A DNA stretch of 64,000 nucleotides from Colias croceus (GCF_905220415.1 NC_059555.1:1426001-1490000), one strand, 5' to 3'; positions 37,851 through 51,285 are shown, counted from the stretch's first letter. Numbers and translations: made by a program. Notes: generated from the sequence alone by a model not told the origin.

Positions 37851-38378
37851 TAGTATTGAGGTTTTTACACAAATATTAGCTGCCCCAGTAGGTAGACTCT
37901 GTTCTGTCTTACTCTTATCACTTGGGGGTATGAAAAATAGATGTTGGCCGATTCTGCACACAAAATTTCATGAACACCTTCCTCTTCAATCTCTTCTATT
38001 AGGTACTCTATCTATTAAAAAAACCGCATTAAAACTTCGCAATGGGATACAGGGATAGTGAAAGCGACTTTATTTTATACTATGTAGGCATGATGATTTG
38101 ATAAAATATTCAATAACAAACACCAAAGTATACGAAACTTACTCAACTATAACTTAAGCTGTACTCAAGTCGGACTCAATAAATATGCGTGGGTCAAGAG
38201 GTGTTTTATCGGAATAATCCCGGATTACGCGTGTTCCCGGGACGCGTTAATTGGGGTCAATAGTTCCTTTTGACGGTCATTTTGAGTTTTGACTGCCGGA
38301 ATATGACAAGTTGAAAAGAAGAGATAGATAGTGTGTTATTGTTTCGGTCGTTTTGAGTATTGCCTGTTTTTATTTGTG

Positions 38379-38515
38379 AAATATCTATTATAGCTGTAAC
38401 TTCCAGGAAAGATTGGAATTTTAATAAAAAAATGTTATGTTATAATCAATGTGTGAACGAACTGTTTGTTGTTATCTTTCATTTTTTGTTTAGGTTTAAT
38501 AATTACTGATTACCT
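38379..38515 (+). repeat. Long inverted duplication, left arm
   Basis: This arm matches the reverse complement of 38894-39027. The inner part, 38432-38515, is identical over 84 bases (begins atgttatgttataatc, ends attactgattacct). The outer part differs by a few substitutions and a 4-base indel. No TIR terminus or target duplication is visible at the outer ends. Confidence 0.9.
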
Positions 38516-38893
38516 ATTATTTTCGAATCGGTGCGATTATTATATTATTCGGATTCCGGACGTTGCTTTCCGAATCGGTGGTAAATGTTAAAAGTGCTAT
38601 GACAATTCAAAAGTGTTTCTAAAAGTCTAATTGAATAAATAAATGTTTGAGTTTGTTTGATATTGAGTTTGAAAAATAATTAGGTATGTACCTACCTATA
38701 TTGTGACTTTTAACTTGCATTCAATCAAATCGATTCTATTACGAAGTTAAATACAGGTAACATAGTTTATATCCTACAATAAAGCTGAAAATATAAAAAA
38801 AAATGTATGGCAGTTCTAACATGTACTGTATAATGTTTACTTTTTTCCTAACAAACAAACACACAATTTGATCTCAAACTCCATCAGGTTAGA

Positions 38894-39027
38894 AGGTAAT
38901 CAGTAATTATTAAACCTAAACAAAAAATGAAAGATAACAACAAACAGTTCGTTCACACATTGATTATAACATAACATTTATTTATTTATAATTCCAATCT
39001 TTCCTGGTACAGCTATTATAGATATTT
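38894..39027 (-). repeat. Long inverted duplication, right arm
   Basis: Reverse-complement partner of 38379-38515, with 38894-38977 identical over 84 bases. The 378-base spacer is unique AT-rich sequence with a cgaatcggtg / cgaatcggtgg pair near its left end. Confidence 0.9.
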
Positions 39028-39930
39028 ATTATAAACTAATACATCTGTTTCATCTTTTTATTGCATATACTATGTTCCATTGATATGCGATTTTATACTT
39101 TATTCTCAAGATGTTAAGGGTGTGTTTCGATTGCTCTTGAAGCTAGACGTACTGCATACAGAATTTAAAATGTGTTTTTATGCAAATTTATCAAGTTGGT
39201 GCTTGAATGAATTTCTATACAGTCATGTATAGGGTAATTAAGGTGATATGACTATTTGATTCGCGTATTGTCATTGCTGAGATTAAACTATGGAGTTTTT
39301 TCTGTGATTTTTCATGAATAGGTATACCTAGGTAGTAGGTTTTTACGTGACTTCGTTGGACATTTTGCATAGAATGTTATATATTTAAGGTGTTTCTACC
39401 GTCTACGCTTATTACAAAAGTAAACGTATATAATATAAATAATAAAAAAAGTATGAAGAACCTACTTACGATTACGAAACGTTTATAGAAGTATTTTTCA
39501 TGCATATCCAAAATATAAATACCTAATACCTACCTTATAGCTAGTGTTTCATTTTATCATTTCATTTCTATAATAATTATTTTATTTCAAGGGTTATTTT
39601 TACGCCTACATATCCCTACTATCCATATTGACAACCATAAATCCAAATTATAAAAAATATACATCGAGAGAAAAAATTTAAATAGAGCGATTCAGGCAAC
39701 ACATGCATCATAGATACGTTTGGAAATAGAAACACAGACTAAAAAGATTCGGTAAAATAACATAATAAAATGTAATGGCCGACGTTAATTGATTATGTTT
39801 ATTTATTAATTGAGTTACGACGTGATTATTTATCGTTTGTAGGTAGATATTAATTAACATGGAAAAATAACTAAATGAAACACTATTTTTTATGCCTAAA
39901 ATTAGTTTTGTGTGTAAAGTAGGTATCGAA

Positions 39931-39938
39931 TATCGATA
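39931..39938. promoter_or_regulatory. DRE motif TATCGATA
   Basis: Exact DRE palindrome preceded directly by a CGAATATCGA context, so CGATA/TCGAA words overlap here. Confidence 0.25.
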
Positions 39939-42900
39939 TATTCAATCATAATATACTTCAATCTATTTGAGCATAATATTCTTTGTTAAAGTCCCTTTTA
40001 TATGCCTCCCGATAAAATTTAAAATTGTATTCTATCTTGACATTCTTAAAGGAAATGTCTACCATTAAAATCAGATTTTGCTCCTGATACGCATACAAAT
40101 AAGTTTAGGTACCTACCTGTTACAAGAAAATTAAAATAATATATCCTCATACAAATTCAATAATAATTTCAATATTTCCATAAACTATTATGTAAAAGAA
40201 ATAAGTACAAGACGAACCACAATTTGTTTCCACCGACCTCTCCCGTTTCCAAGAAATTAAGAAAAGTGCGCAGTTACAAAGAAAGCTGTCTTCATCCCGC
40301 GGCGATAGAGACGCACATACCCGATCTACACATGCGGGAAAGGGACGACATAACCACCGATAACGCGTCAATACATTCCTTCAACACAACACACGCGAAT
40401 ATCGAACGTCGCCCATTGACATAAAGCTCACGTTCGCGTGAAAGCGTTAATGGAAAACCAATACCACATCAATATGTTTAACGGCGTCACCGTGCGAGGG
40501 AAACTCGACTTTATACAGCTTGGTTACAGTCAAAAATTGTATTTTGTGAGTTTTTAAGAAGGCGTTCTCGATATCTTGTAAGATAGTCAGGGCGTTCGAT
40601 CGAATACCGATACTTTAGGAAACTGATCCCTATATCACATATATTTAAAGGTCCTTTGGGCGTGCCGAGAACACGCCCAGCTAGGTTTTTTTCATATAAC
40701 CCGTATTGGCTGATTTTTTACGTATTTACGTTTTTTATGTTACAGGTACGTTCGAGGTTTTGTCCGAGTAAATGAAAAGTATGTACCTATTGTAGTTTAA
40801 TTATAGTAGAGTGAGGTTTTTGCGTGATTCTTCACAGTTAATAAATGCGACGTAATTTAATATTGTCATAGTAGGTATATGAATCTTTATTGCGTGTCGA
40901 CTGTCGATAGTTAAGTGAGGAACGACAGTTTCTAGATTTATTTATATATAAACGATTTCCGATTGTTGCGTCGTTGGAAATTATAACGCCAGTACAACGG
41001 TTCGTTTGACGTCATAAAAGCATTACACCGATATACAAAATAAATACTATCAAAGACCGCGCAGTTCGAATTTCAAAATAAAAGAAAACTATTTGACATT
41101 TATTCAAATCAAACTCGCCGCCGTTAATTCGTATTGAATTACAGCGCTCACTAAAACAATCGAATTTCAAAACAAAACGTTTTAATCGAATCGTTCTAGT
41201 TGGAATTGAAATTGGAATGGCATTTTGAATAATATTCGCTGAATGGAATCTAGTTCCTTGTTCTAATTTTGAATTTTTCGTTCTATTAATACTTATCTAT
41301 TTTAGTTGTCTGTTGTTTTTTGAACTAAAAATAAATTCAAGGCATTTATAACTAGATTAACTAGTTTCAGCACGCTGTAGGTATTTTAAATTTTTTCACA
41401 AAATTATTTACACGCTTAAGTACGTTAATCTTTACATTAATAAGAAAGAAATATTCTACAAAAACCTACGCAATTAAATGACCACAAAAAGTAGGTGAAA
41501 TAAAAAATCTATTCCAGAGTCGATTCGATATAGCCGAGCGTGATTGATTCCAACGATACATCACTTTTCTATGAAAAATTGCTATAATCGACTTAAAAAC
41601 TCATTAAGGGCAAGACAAAGGCACCGCCTTGTTCACGATCGAACTGTGATTGCCTTTTTTATGGATTTTTGTCCTTCTTGAATGAATGAATGTTTTTCGG
41701 TCTTTGTTTTTATTTTCGAAATTTTTTTTTGCGTTTGTACTAAAACTTGGTATCTAAAGGATATATGTTGTAGGTTATGCACATACATACCTATTAACCA
41801 AATATTTAGACCGTAAGTATTATGTTTAATTCTGTTCATGTTTAAGTATATGGAAAAATAGTAATAAAAACTAATATTGCAGTTTTGCTCAGCTAATTGT
41901 AACAGCAACTTAGGCAACCTCAAATGCAATCAAACGTAACGCTTTCAAATAGCAATTATAATTAACACTCAAGTATGAAAAAGCGTATTCACTTTACATA
42001 TTACACTTCATTTAACAACATTGAAAAAACGTATTAGGTACCATTTAACGCTAATAAGTAATAACCAAGAACAAACGACAATACATCTTCAATACAAATC
42101 GCATACGTAATTAATAATTCATACATTCTATCTGTTCTATCAGTTACAACTGTCAGATTATTCATTGCACTTTGACAGCTCACGCCATGTTGTAATAAAA
42201 AGAACAAAACGCTCTCGCGCGCATTTGTCCCGCGTCATCGGCGCTACATTCTCTATGGTTGACAGCAGGAAGCCATAGACCTGGCACACAACCATAAACA
42301 ATATTAAAAATAATAATTAAAAAAAAACGCATTCGAAATTTGAATACGCGTCAAGGTGTGTTCTGTAGGGGAAACTTTAAAAAAAGAATCGATTCCATCA
42401 CAATGCCTCAATGATTCGAATTGGGATAAAAAGTTTGTCACCGTCTCTATTCAAATTGGATGGAGATAATTAGGGTTCTTTGGTTAATAATTTAATGTGG
42501 AATAAATTTCGCTGTTTCAAATCAAAAGTATTGTTATTGTTCCTTACGTACCTAGTTATATTTAGATATTTAATTATTTTGCTACGAAAAGTTTAGGGTT
42601 TTAATCATAATTTGAAATTTCATTCATACGTTCTTTTCATTTACTTTTTGCGGCGACTCAGTTCCTATATCTACCTAATTATTGTTATTCGGTGAAGGAT
42701 GCGTGGATATTCTTTTCAAATCCTCCTCAAGTTAGTTACAAAACAAATACTTAATATTTAAACCATTTCTCAATACCCTACGGAACCAACGATTACCGAT
42801 ACATGTTCAACCGATAATTTGAATATGTATCGCAGTTTATTTGAATAAGTATTACATTAATATTCTTTTGTGATAATTTCAAACTTCGAACGCCCACACC

Positions 42901-43810
42901 GCCATTGTCTCGCGACTTATTGGCTCATTACGCGACGCTTCGGTTTTAATTTTTGAATTTAGAATTAATCGCCATCGATTCGAATTTCAAACGCGGTGTG
43001 TCATATTTTTTGAATTTGGATTCAATTGAAAACTCAACGAATGAACGCATGATGTATTTATTTGGCCGCGCGCCAAGCGAGCCCAAAATGTTTATCAGAG
43101 GTCATTCGGTCAGTCAACGCGAAAAGTTGCGTTTCGCATCATTATCTATACAAATAAAACTCATAGATTATTAAAATAATATTGCTTTGATCTTGTATTA
43201 AAACAAGAGCCACAAATAGATACTTGAAAGGTTAAAATATTGAACGGTCCATGACATATCTCATATTTATTCAAAACATAATTGTTGACAACCGATAGAC
43301 TGCATTGAAATCAAAGGCGATTATAATCAATCGATGACGGGAGGTCTCCGGAAGGATCAGACATTAGCATACGTAATTTGTGGTTGTATGGCCACGTGGG
43401 CGACGCATTGTTCAAACACCTTCGAAGATAACGTAATACGGAAGCCGGATTTGAAATTCGAATCACTTTCAACGGCTAGATTTTAATTCGAAATTTGAAT
43501 TTTGAATATTCTCTATTCAATTGATTGTAGTGAGCGATTCAAGGAGGTTGTTATTGTTAGGGTTGAATGAATTGAGCAAAGGAAATAGGTAATTTTTATC
43601 TAAACTAATCATAGTTTGGGTGGTTTGGGCGAAATGGCATACCATTACACGAAATCCCGGAGGTAATATCATTCAAAATAACAAATTGCATTAACTTTTT
43701 ACGCACGACGCGCCGAACCCCAAATATGATGAAAAATAAAGTCAAAAATGAACGAATCCGCACCGCGTTACCGGTAATCATGTTTTATGAGTTTCCCGCC
43801 AAAATAGACA

Positions 43811-43824
43811 CAATATGGCGGCGG
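43811..43824. promoter_or_regulatory. YY1/Pho-like motif
   Basis: CAATATGGCGGCGG matches the YY1/Pho core ATGGCGGC. It sits in a unique, CpG-richer stretch about 23 kb inside the intron. Confidence 0.3.
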
Positions 43825-45732
43825 TTGACACGTATCCTTGTGAAAAGTTAAATTCGCTTGTTATTGGCATTCGCGCGTACATTAATTTTTTATCGTCGCT
43901 TCTATTTCCAAGTCGGATAAGATGTAAAGAGATTCCGTTAAAAATAATTTTTATGATTTTCTAAATTTATGTGAAACTATTACAGGAATAGTTTGCATTT
44001 AATCTTCGGTAATGGGCGCAAGTCCTAGACGATGAAACAGAAACAAAAGGTTTCTATTATTGTTTCGACATATTGTATTATTATATCGGCATATAATGTT
44101 TTATCTAGCCAATTGCACTCGCTGACCTATAATTAATTATCGTAAATTTCCGTTCAATATAATGCCACTATTGTGACAGCTCACAAATTTTTATCAATAG
44201 CAACATTGCGATATTTAGTTTGAAATTAGAATCAGTACCGCATCCGCTTCCGTTCGATATTTAAACAGCGCGTTCGAATTAAGAACGTTCCAAACTGATA
44301 AGCAATAATATTAACATTGGCATTTTAAATCCTTACGTTTTAAATTCTAGTTAAATTTTTAAATATCGTTTCCGAACACCTGAACCATAGTTATTATTTT
44401 TTATAGGAAACAAGATAGCAAGGGAAGAAGCAATAACCATTAAAAGCTTGCGGAGGGCCGTTCAAAAAGTTTTCTTTTCAATAACGCGTCTAATATTCAA
44501 ATTAGAAGCAACTAAGGCGAGGAATTCTCGACGATATATCATCGAAGCTAATCAGATTTTTCCTTGTGCCGTACATTTCGTAAATGTTTTGGAGATTAAA
44601 TAGGGTACTGGGAAGGTATCGGGATAATTTAGTAGTTACGCATCGAATTCCGTTTTATTCCTCCCCGTAATTCACACGACAATACGCAATAAAATTCTTG
44701 TACGAAATTAAGAGGGAATTCGAATGACAATTTTGAAAATGGAACGCCAATACCGCCTAATACATTCTCCGAGTATTTGAAAGTGGAATGCAACGTTCGC
44801 AAATTCAAATTTAAATGTGGATCGAACGCCGTAACTGTCAACTGCTTCATTCAAAATTCACGAAGACAATATCAGAGAGATAATTCCGCGGGTATAATCC
44901 GTAACTTGGCGAACTCTCAATACACGAGAGCGCCATAAAAAATAATTTAAATTGCTCTTACAGTGACGCTATCGCTTCGAGCATTTGCATACTAAAATAA
45001 TGCAAAAATCTATGCGCGGAACGCAGGGGTGTGCGTTCCCATTGATTTTGGTTTTTGTTGCGTTTTTTGTTTTGTTGTGTTCAAATCGTTAGTGTAATGA
45101 TTTTTGATTTCGATTTTCAAAGGGATCGAGACTAACTATTCAGATCACTGACTACAGATTTTCGAAATATTTAGAAAATTATGACTTAGCTTCCTATTGT
45201 TTGTGAATTGTGTGTATGTAGGTACTTTATAATTATTATATTTCTATTAAGTTCAGTTATTATTTTGTTCCATTATGTGGTATGTTGCCCTGCATAATTC
45301 GTTTCTTTTTTCACTAAAATATTGTAAAAAAAATCGTTTTGTCGATTATCTGCCCTACACTCTACCTTATTGTGAATTGCTTTTATCGTGTCGCCACCCA
45401 CAATGGAACCGAGCCGGCATTAGACGCGCGGGGCAAAGAAAATTTTATGTGTTATATTTTTCTTGTTTTGAAATATGCCCGCCGTTTGGTTATTTATTGC
45501 CTCCATAGAGGTTATATTTCGGGAAGTAATGAGGTTTCTAAGGAAAGGGCAATTTAAATGTTCGTAGATTGAGTCGTTAGCTTCGTATCGGATCCGCTAA
45601 ATGTTCGTTCAATTGAAAACGCTCTTTTGATCGTGTATTGAAGGAATTTTTATGAATTTTTTAAAACGGTTTTTATAGAAAAAGGCTGATGGAAGTATCA
45701 AATATCAATCTATACTTTTTTCTAGGTACAAA

Positions 45733-45880
45733 TTATAATAAAGCGGTAGGATTTGTTTGTTTGAACGCGTTAATATCAGGAACTATGGGTTAGATCAGAA
45801 ACATTATTTCAGTGTTAGATAGAACATTTATCGAGGAAAGCTATAGACTAAGAGGCTAAGACCAATAGTATAGGCAGGTA
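45733..45880 (+). repeat. Dispersed repeat family A, copy 5
   Basis: Has ttgtttgaacgcgttaatat and gttagatagaacatttatcg; the right end is degraded. Confidence 0.55.
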
Positions 45881-45905
45881 CATAGTCGAGTCAATCTTAT
45901 AATGT

Positions 45906-46075
45906 TACTAGTGGTCCGCCCCGGCTTCGCCCGTGGTACCTACATGTTTAAACTATCCTATCTCTCAAGTTAGATCGAACTGCACGTAGTGTGCGAATTT
46001 TATTTTAATCGGTTAAGTGGTTTAGGAGTCCATTGAGGACAAACATTGTGACACGAGATTTATATATATTAAGAT
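45906..46075 (-). repeat. Dispersed repeat family B, copy 2
   Basis: Starts actagtggtccgccccggct and ends near cgagatttatatatatt; lacks the GACA run. Confidence 0.55.
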
Positions 46076-46083
46076 TTTAGTCG

Positions 46084-46091
46084 TTCCCACG
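46084..46091. promoter_or_regulatory. Su(H)-type site TTCCCACG overlapping an E-box
   Basis: TTCCCACG is the reverse complement of CGTGGGAA and overlaps CACGTG (46088-46093). It lies just right of a dispersed repeat and left of a YY1/Pho-like site. Confidence 0.25.
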
Positions 46092-46162
46092 TGATCAAGC
46101 ACCAACAAACATCTAATTAACATGAAGCAATAAAGAAATGGATGCGGCGTTTTGACGTGGCG

Positions 46163-46176
46163 ATAAGATGGCGGCG
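46163..46176. promoter_or_regulatory. YY1/Pho-like motif
   Basis: ATAAGATGGCGGCG is a near-perfect YY1/Pho site. It lies 72 bases to the right of a Su(H)-type site at 46084, in unique DNA. Confidence 0.35.
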
Positions 46177-46179
46177 ATA

Positions 46180-48310
46180 ACGCTATGCGATATTTATATT
46201 TAACAATTAAATTCTGCCAAGTGTACCGTGAAGCAGTAACGGTTGTGTTTTGAGCTTTTGAATTTCGGCTATCGAGTGTTCCGTATATTCGAACTGTTAT
46301 GAATATTATTTCTGTTGTTAATATCTAGTAGATATTGAAATTGGTAAATTATTGATTGATTATTCGAACTTTTAGTTAATAATTATTAATAGGATTTGTT
46401 GAGTGTGTTAATCTGGATCTTATTTGCCTATCACTGTTACTTGTGTCACTAGTATTGTAAGAACGTATTTGTAATTTCACGAATTATGCGTTCAACAAAA
46501 TTATACACCTTGTAAGCAGTAAGATTATTAGGTTGTCATATGTTAAATTTTAAAAATATATACAAATCTTTCCACGTTTATGATAGAAAAACTACCTACT
46601 CGTGTCACTAAACTTTCAAATTATAACAAAAATATTAGAAAGCAGGTAATAATCAAGATGGATCGCTCACTCTACATACGAAACTCCGATTATAATTCGA
46701 ACGCGTTAATTTAAATTACCGTAATTCTAAATTCAAAAATTTATAATTCGAACAATAACCGTCGCGCGTTGAGCGTATTCAATGGCTGAAACATTTTTCT
46801 CATAAAAAAAAACTCGAGTATGCTCAATCAAATGATGCTTTATTTTATAGTGTTAAAGTTTAAAATTCGATGCGCCCGCATATCAGTCGCGATCGTAAAA
46901 CAGATAAATAATAATTAATTAAAAGTGTGTACCCAGCAAAGCATTGCGTTTCCAAACTTTGTAATCAACGAATTGCTGTATGATTGGGCTTTTTGAAATT
47001 TTATCGCTCATTATAATTTTAATTAAGCTATTATTATCTTCAATAATGTGGTATAGCTTAATATTTTCTGGCTAATTTAAATTTGAATTTCACAATCATT
47101 ATTTGTGATCTTTCGAGAAATATTTAAAGGCAGCAATTATTTTTATTTAAAATCTGCATTCAGCCGTCTGTATTATTATTAGTAATCCTTTAACAGAGAT
47201 AATAAATCAAAGGGTGAACCTAAATGCTAAAATCAATGTAGCGTATGAACCAAAAATCGAAAGAAATTCTCACACACCGAGCATCAAATAGTACTTAATA
47301 TGCAAATAATTGATATCACCCTTGCATATAGGTCAATAAATTAAAAATATAAAATACAAGGGTATTAAAACCAGTTCAAGTATTGAAATGGGAATAAATC
47401 ATGTTTTCTTTTTCTTAAACTTATGCTAATCGTGGATTCCCGATAATTATTCGATAAATAATTATTCGATATTATTTCGGGAGACCGGTTTGGTAAATAT
47501 GCATGTTTCGGATTTGGGACAGTTCTCACGGGACTCTATGATATGTACACTTTAATTAATATTCTTATTATAATAAAATATACATTGCTCGATAACTCTT
47601 TTACTAGCTAAATTGAATGGTTAATATTAAAATTAACAAAAAATTGATAGTTATAATTTTTTTTTAATAATGCACTATCTATCGATCATGCTTGTGCCAA
47701 TCGTACAAAATATTTTCTTAAACAAGTCAAGACAAAAATAGAATAAAGGCATGTTTGATGTTTTCGCTCATAAATTTACAAAGACAATGAGACAAATGTA
47801 ATAACTCCACGTGTACATCGAGCAAATATCACAAAAAATGATCCACATGAATATAGCCAAAGTATTATTAAAACCATTTAGCTTTCTTACCATTTTTCAT
47901 AATAACAAGTAAAGGTCCATACATGCGAAGATTAGCATTAAAAAAACTATTTCCGATGCCTCCTGTACAATGGATTTAAGATCAATACAAGACATTGACA
48001 TCTGGCAAAAGGTTGAGGGTCGTATTAACCCTAATCTTATCTCATTTTTCTCAGCAACACAATAGTGCGTCGTACATTTAAACCTGTTTAAAACCGATTG
48101 ATAGGTCGATGTTGATCGTCAATGGGGTCGGCCGTGCATCGATTTGCATATGATGTATGCTAATGCGGCGCGGAAGAAGTGTATGGGAATCTGTGAGTAT
48201 GTTAATTGTCGAGATAAGGAGATACGCTTTATCTGTGCGCCAGTTGCTCGCGCGCTTTTGGTGATGACGCGCGGGGCGTTCGAATTTTGAACTTATAGTT
48301 CGCGCGTTCA
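46180..48310. other. Non-coding intronic DNA
   Basis: AT-rich with TTCGAA words at 46290-46760 and a CpG-rich tail leading into the candidate promoter at 48317. No gene recognised. Confidence 0.45.
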
Positions 48311-48316
48311 CTCAAA

Positions 48317-48440
48317 TCAGTTTGATTTTGGAATTGGTGCGCGCGTTCTTGTTTTATTTTTTATTTTTTTTAACCGGACTGTGGTTTCGGCCTCTCGAAA
48401 ATGACAGTGTAATGACTGAAGTGACAGTTCTGAAACAATT
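48317..48440 (+). promoter_or_regulatory. Candidate internal promoter and leader of an alternative first exon
   Basis: An initiator TCAGTT lies at 48317-48322 (A+1 at 48319) in a locally CpG-rich stretch with gcgcgcg tracts on both sides. A 122-base leader follows, with two upstream ORFs. The second (48412-48444) overlaps the main ATG in an ATGA arrangement. No DPE is at +28, and TTATAG at 48293 is a weak, too-close TATA candidate. Confidence 0.2.
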
Positions 48441-48467
48441 ATGAAAGTCAAAAATTATTACATGGAG
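48441..48467 (+). CDS. Possible alternative first coding exon (9 codons)
   Basis: ATG at 48441 opens MKVKNYYME and runs directly into a consensus donor GAG|GTGAGT at 48468, leaving phase 0, the same phase as the recognised cut first exon. If spliced to the next cut exon it would replace the conserved QFWQQ N-terminus. An in-frame stop at 48417 fixes the ATG as first in frame. The evidence is compositional and positional only; a donor-like hexamer is not rare in 64 kb. Junction reads would prove or refute it. Confidence 0.18.
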
Positions 48468-48847
48468 GTGAGTGACCTTTGTTTTCGGGTTAAACAATTT
48501 GTAGTGCGACACTTAAATTCATTTTATTAATTTTACGTGAATGGAATGGATTTTGTAGGTAGTTAAGTTGAAGTAAAAAATCCTCTGACCTAAATCGGAA
48601 AGTTTTTTTAGAGCTAAAATACAATCTTTTCAGCGGATTAACTCGTATGTAAACTGCCAAACAGTTGAAAGGCTAATGAAGAGAAGCTATTCTAAGAGAG
48701 ATGCCTTTAATGTATGAAACATTGTATACGGCAATAGTATAATTATTATTAAGAGTAATTTTATGTATTCGATTTCTAGAATAAACGATTATAGTAAAAT
48801 CAAGGAACTTTTTATTCTTTGTACGCTACTGATTCAATTATATATTG

Positions 48848-49175
48848 AACTAGCCCGCGACTCCGTCCGCGCGGAGAAATTAAGAAAAATTAAGATTTAT
48901 TTTTTTCTACGTTTTTTTCCGGGATAAAAAGTATCCTATTTTATGCCCAGGATAATAAGGTATAATTATACCAAGTTTCATCGAAATCGAACGGTTAGTT
49001 TTTACGTGATGCCTTCACATACAGACAGACAGACAGAAAGACAGACAGACAGACAAAAATTTATTTAATCACATATTTGGGATTGGTATCGATCCAGTAA
49101 CACCCCCTGGTATTTATTTTTTCAATATTTTCAATGTACAGAATTGACCCTTCTACAGATTTATTATATGTATAG
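48848..49175 (-). repeat. Dispersed repeat family D, copy 4
   Basis: Reverse orientation; the left end is slightly shortened (ctagcccgcgactccgtcc); the GACA run has one substitution. Confidence 0.7.
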
Positions 49176-49179
49176 ATTA

Positions 49180-51285
49180 GCCTTTTAAAAAATTAACTAA
49201 ATAAGATTTTCCTTAATACTTTGTAATTTAAATTTGAGAATATACTAACTTGAAAACATAAATTTATTTAACTAGTTACCATGGTTGTATGATAAATATA
49301 AATGCGAAGCGGAAAAACAAATATTGTTAAAAAAGTTAAAGCCCCAACTTTGTTTTTCCCTAAAAGAATGAAAAGTATCGAACAATGAATATAATATTAT
49401 ATTTATTAGGAATACGTAGGTTTCAAAAATAGTTAACAAAAAACAGCAATTAGCAAACATCTAATTGAATTAACAGTTTCAACTTTCAAGGTTATAGTGA
49501 ATGTTTGTAATAAAATATCACTTTTATATATTTATTCAACATACCTATAGTTAAACTATTTAGCTAATTAATTAATTAATTTTTCGATTTACAGCTTTTT
49601 ATAAAAAAATATTTTTATACATTTAAATGCCACATCCAAAGTTTCCAACATCGTGCATTTACCCCCGTCTCAGTAATTAAGAGTATAGCGAATTAGTGAG
49701 ACGTGTTCTTTTGTACTAATCTGTGGATGTGATGTTTTTTCAGTTACAACTTTATTTTTAAAAGGAAATAGCTTATTTTATTGATAGATCCAGTTTTCAC
49801 TGCTAAGTTTATGCTTTTATTTCATGTGTTCGATATTTAGTTTTTTTATAGTATAAATGGGAAAACTTTCGCCTCAGCGATGATAAGACGCGGGTTCAAA
49901 TCCCGACTCTTCATCGAGATTTTTCTATTCTTTAAAAATTATCGATAATTATGTGTTTTTACATTCTGTTTGTTCTACAATTGAACAAGAGATATTATGG
50001 TAGAGACATGTTGAAAATTAAACAAAAAAATACATTACCTCTTTGAAACCTACAATTGTCTTATCACGCATGTTAACAAAAACATAACACGCGAAACAAT
50101 ACAAAAAAAATGTGACAGAAATAAAACTCATTATTTACCAACTTTTTTTTGTTGACGGTACTCGCATTAAAATTGATCAACAAATATCCACATAATGCCG
50201 ACCCTACTCAACGGTCACTTCGACAGCGGTTACCAACCTTTTACGAATTTCCACCCGACGAATTTTCAACCCAGTTTTTACGTTAATGTTTTTCTATAGG
50301 ATGCGTGTTAGAAGAAGCATCGACTTTAAAGGGTTGAATTATATATTTTACAATAACATTGATGAATATAAACTAAAATCCCACTTTTGATACGGATAAA
50401 TTAGTTGACTCTGTCTTATTATAAACAAACGCAGACTATTTTCCTTTTTCACACATAAACAATAAGTTGTATGATTTGATAAATCTGAACAATGAAATTG
50501 ATACAAAATTAGAATTAACGGGGTTATATTTGTCGCACTAGTACTAAAATAAACATACGAATATAACTTTAAGACAAAAACACCCTAACCATTCATAAAA
50601 TTTACAGAAAGTTATAAGAGCTAAAACTGAATATATCACATTAATTAATTTGATCTATAGATAACAATTACATATAAAACATCACCCTGTATACAGGGGG
50701 TTATGAAAACATCTCGGGGGTCAAGTTTTTAGGGGAAGGATTAGGTGGACATTTTAAAATCGTGATACGGGCCCTTCGACGACTTGTCTTTCGCTAATGT
50801 ATGGGCGAGTAATTAGGTGGCCGTGCGAGGGGTCACTTTTATTTTGACAATGATAGAGGGTGTTTTGTTTTGGCATTTTATAGACATCATCTGATAATAT
50901 TTTTAGAATTTTCAACTTTGATAGGATTTCATTGAAATAAGCACAGTATGTAATACAAATTACCTGTTAAAAATCAAACCATTATCATAAATGTTGTGGT
51001 AATTAATCTGTATTTATCTCTGGTAAATAATTATTAGTGATGTAAAAAGTATGTACCTATATAGGTGCTTTTACTAAGAATTGTACTGTACAAATACATA
51101 TCAATGAAAGACAAACATGCGAAATTTTATACGAAAAAATATGCTCCGTCAAAATTTTAAAGTAGGTAACATTTGTTATCCCAAAGGCTTATATTTACAC
51201 ACAATTATATTGAATTAATCAAACCCGCTCCTCTTGAGTTCAGGATTTTTACGCCCATATTAATTCCTTCATATTGACGCACGCC
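49180..51285. other. AT-rich stretch
   Basis: Only a tRNA-like relic (49872-49918) and simple A/T tracts; no gene seen. Confidence 0.5.
49872..49918 (+). repeat. tRNA-like relic
   Basis: tcgcctcagcgatgataag then gcgggttcaaatcccgactc: B box with a pairing T-stem, A box partial. Confidence 0.35.

Larger units (their letters stand above)
39030..45730. other. Repeat-poor intronic DNA
   Basis: Unique, with dense TTCGAA/AATTCGAA clusters at 41060-41280, 42870-43030, 43420-43510 and 44265-44835, and a CpG-rich patch at 42200-42290. Short frames (for example near 40224 and 42953) lack start context and similarity. Confidence 0.5.

Noticed and set aside
42953..43174. 73-codon frame in a TTCGAA cluster
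   Set aside because: Begins at a non-ATG codon, no similarity, composition equals the surrounding motif-rich DNA.
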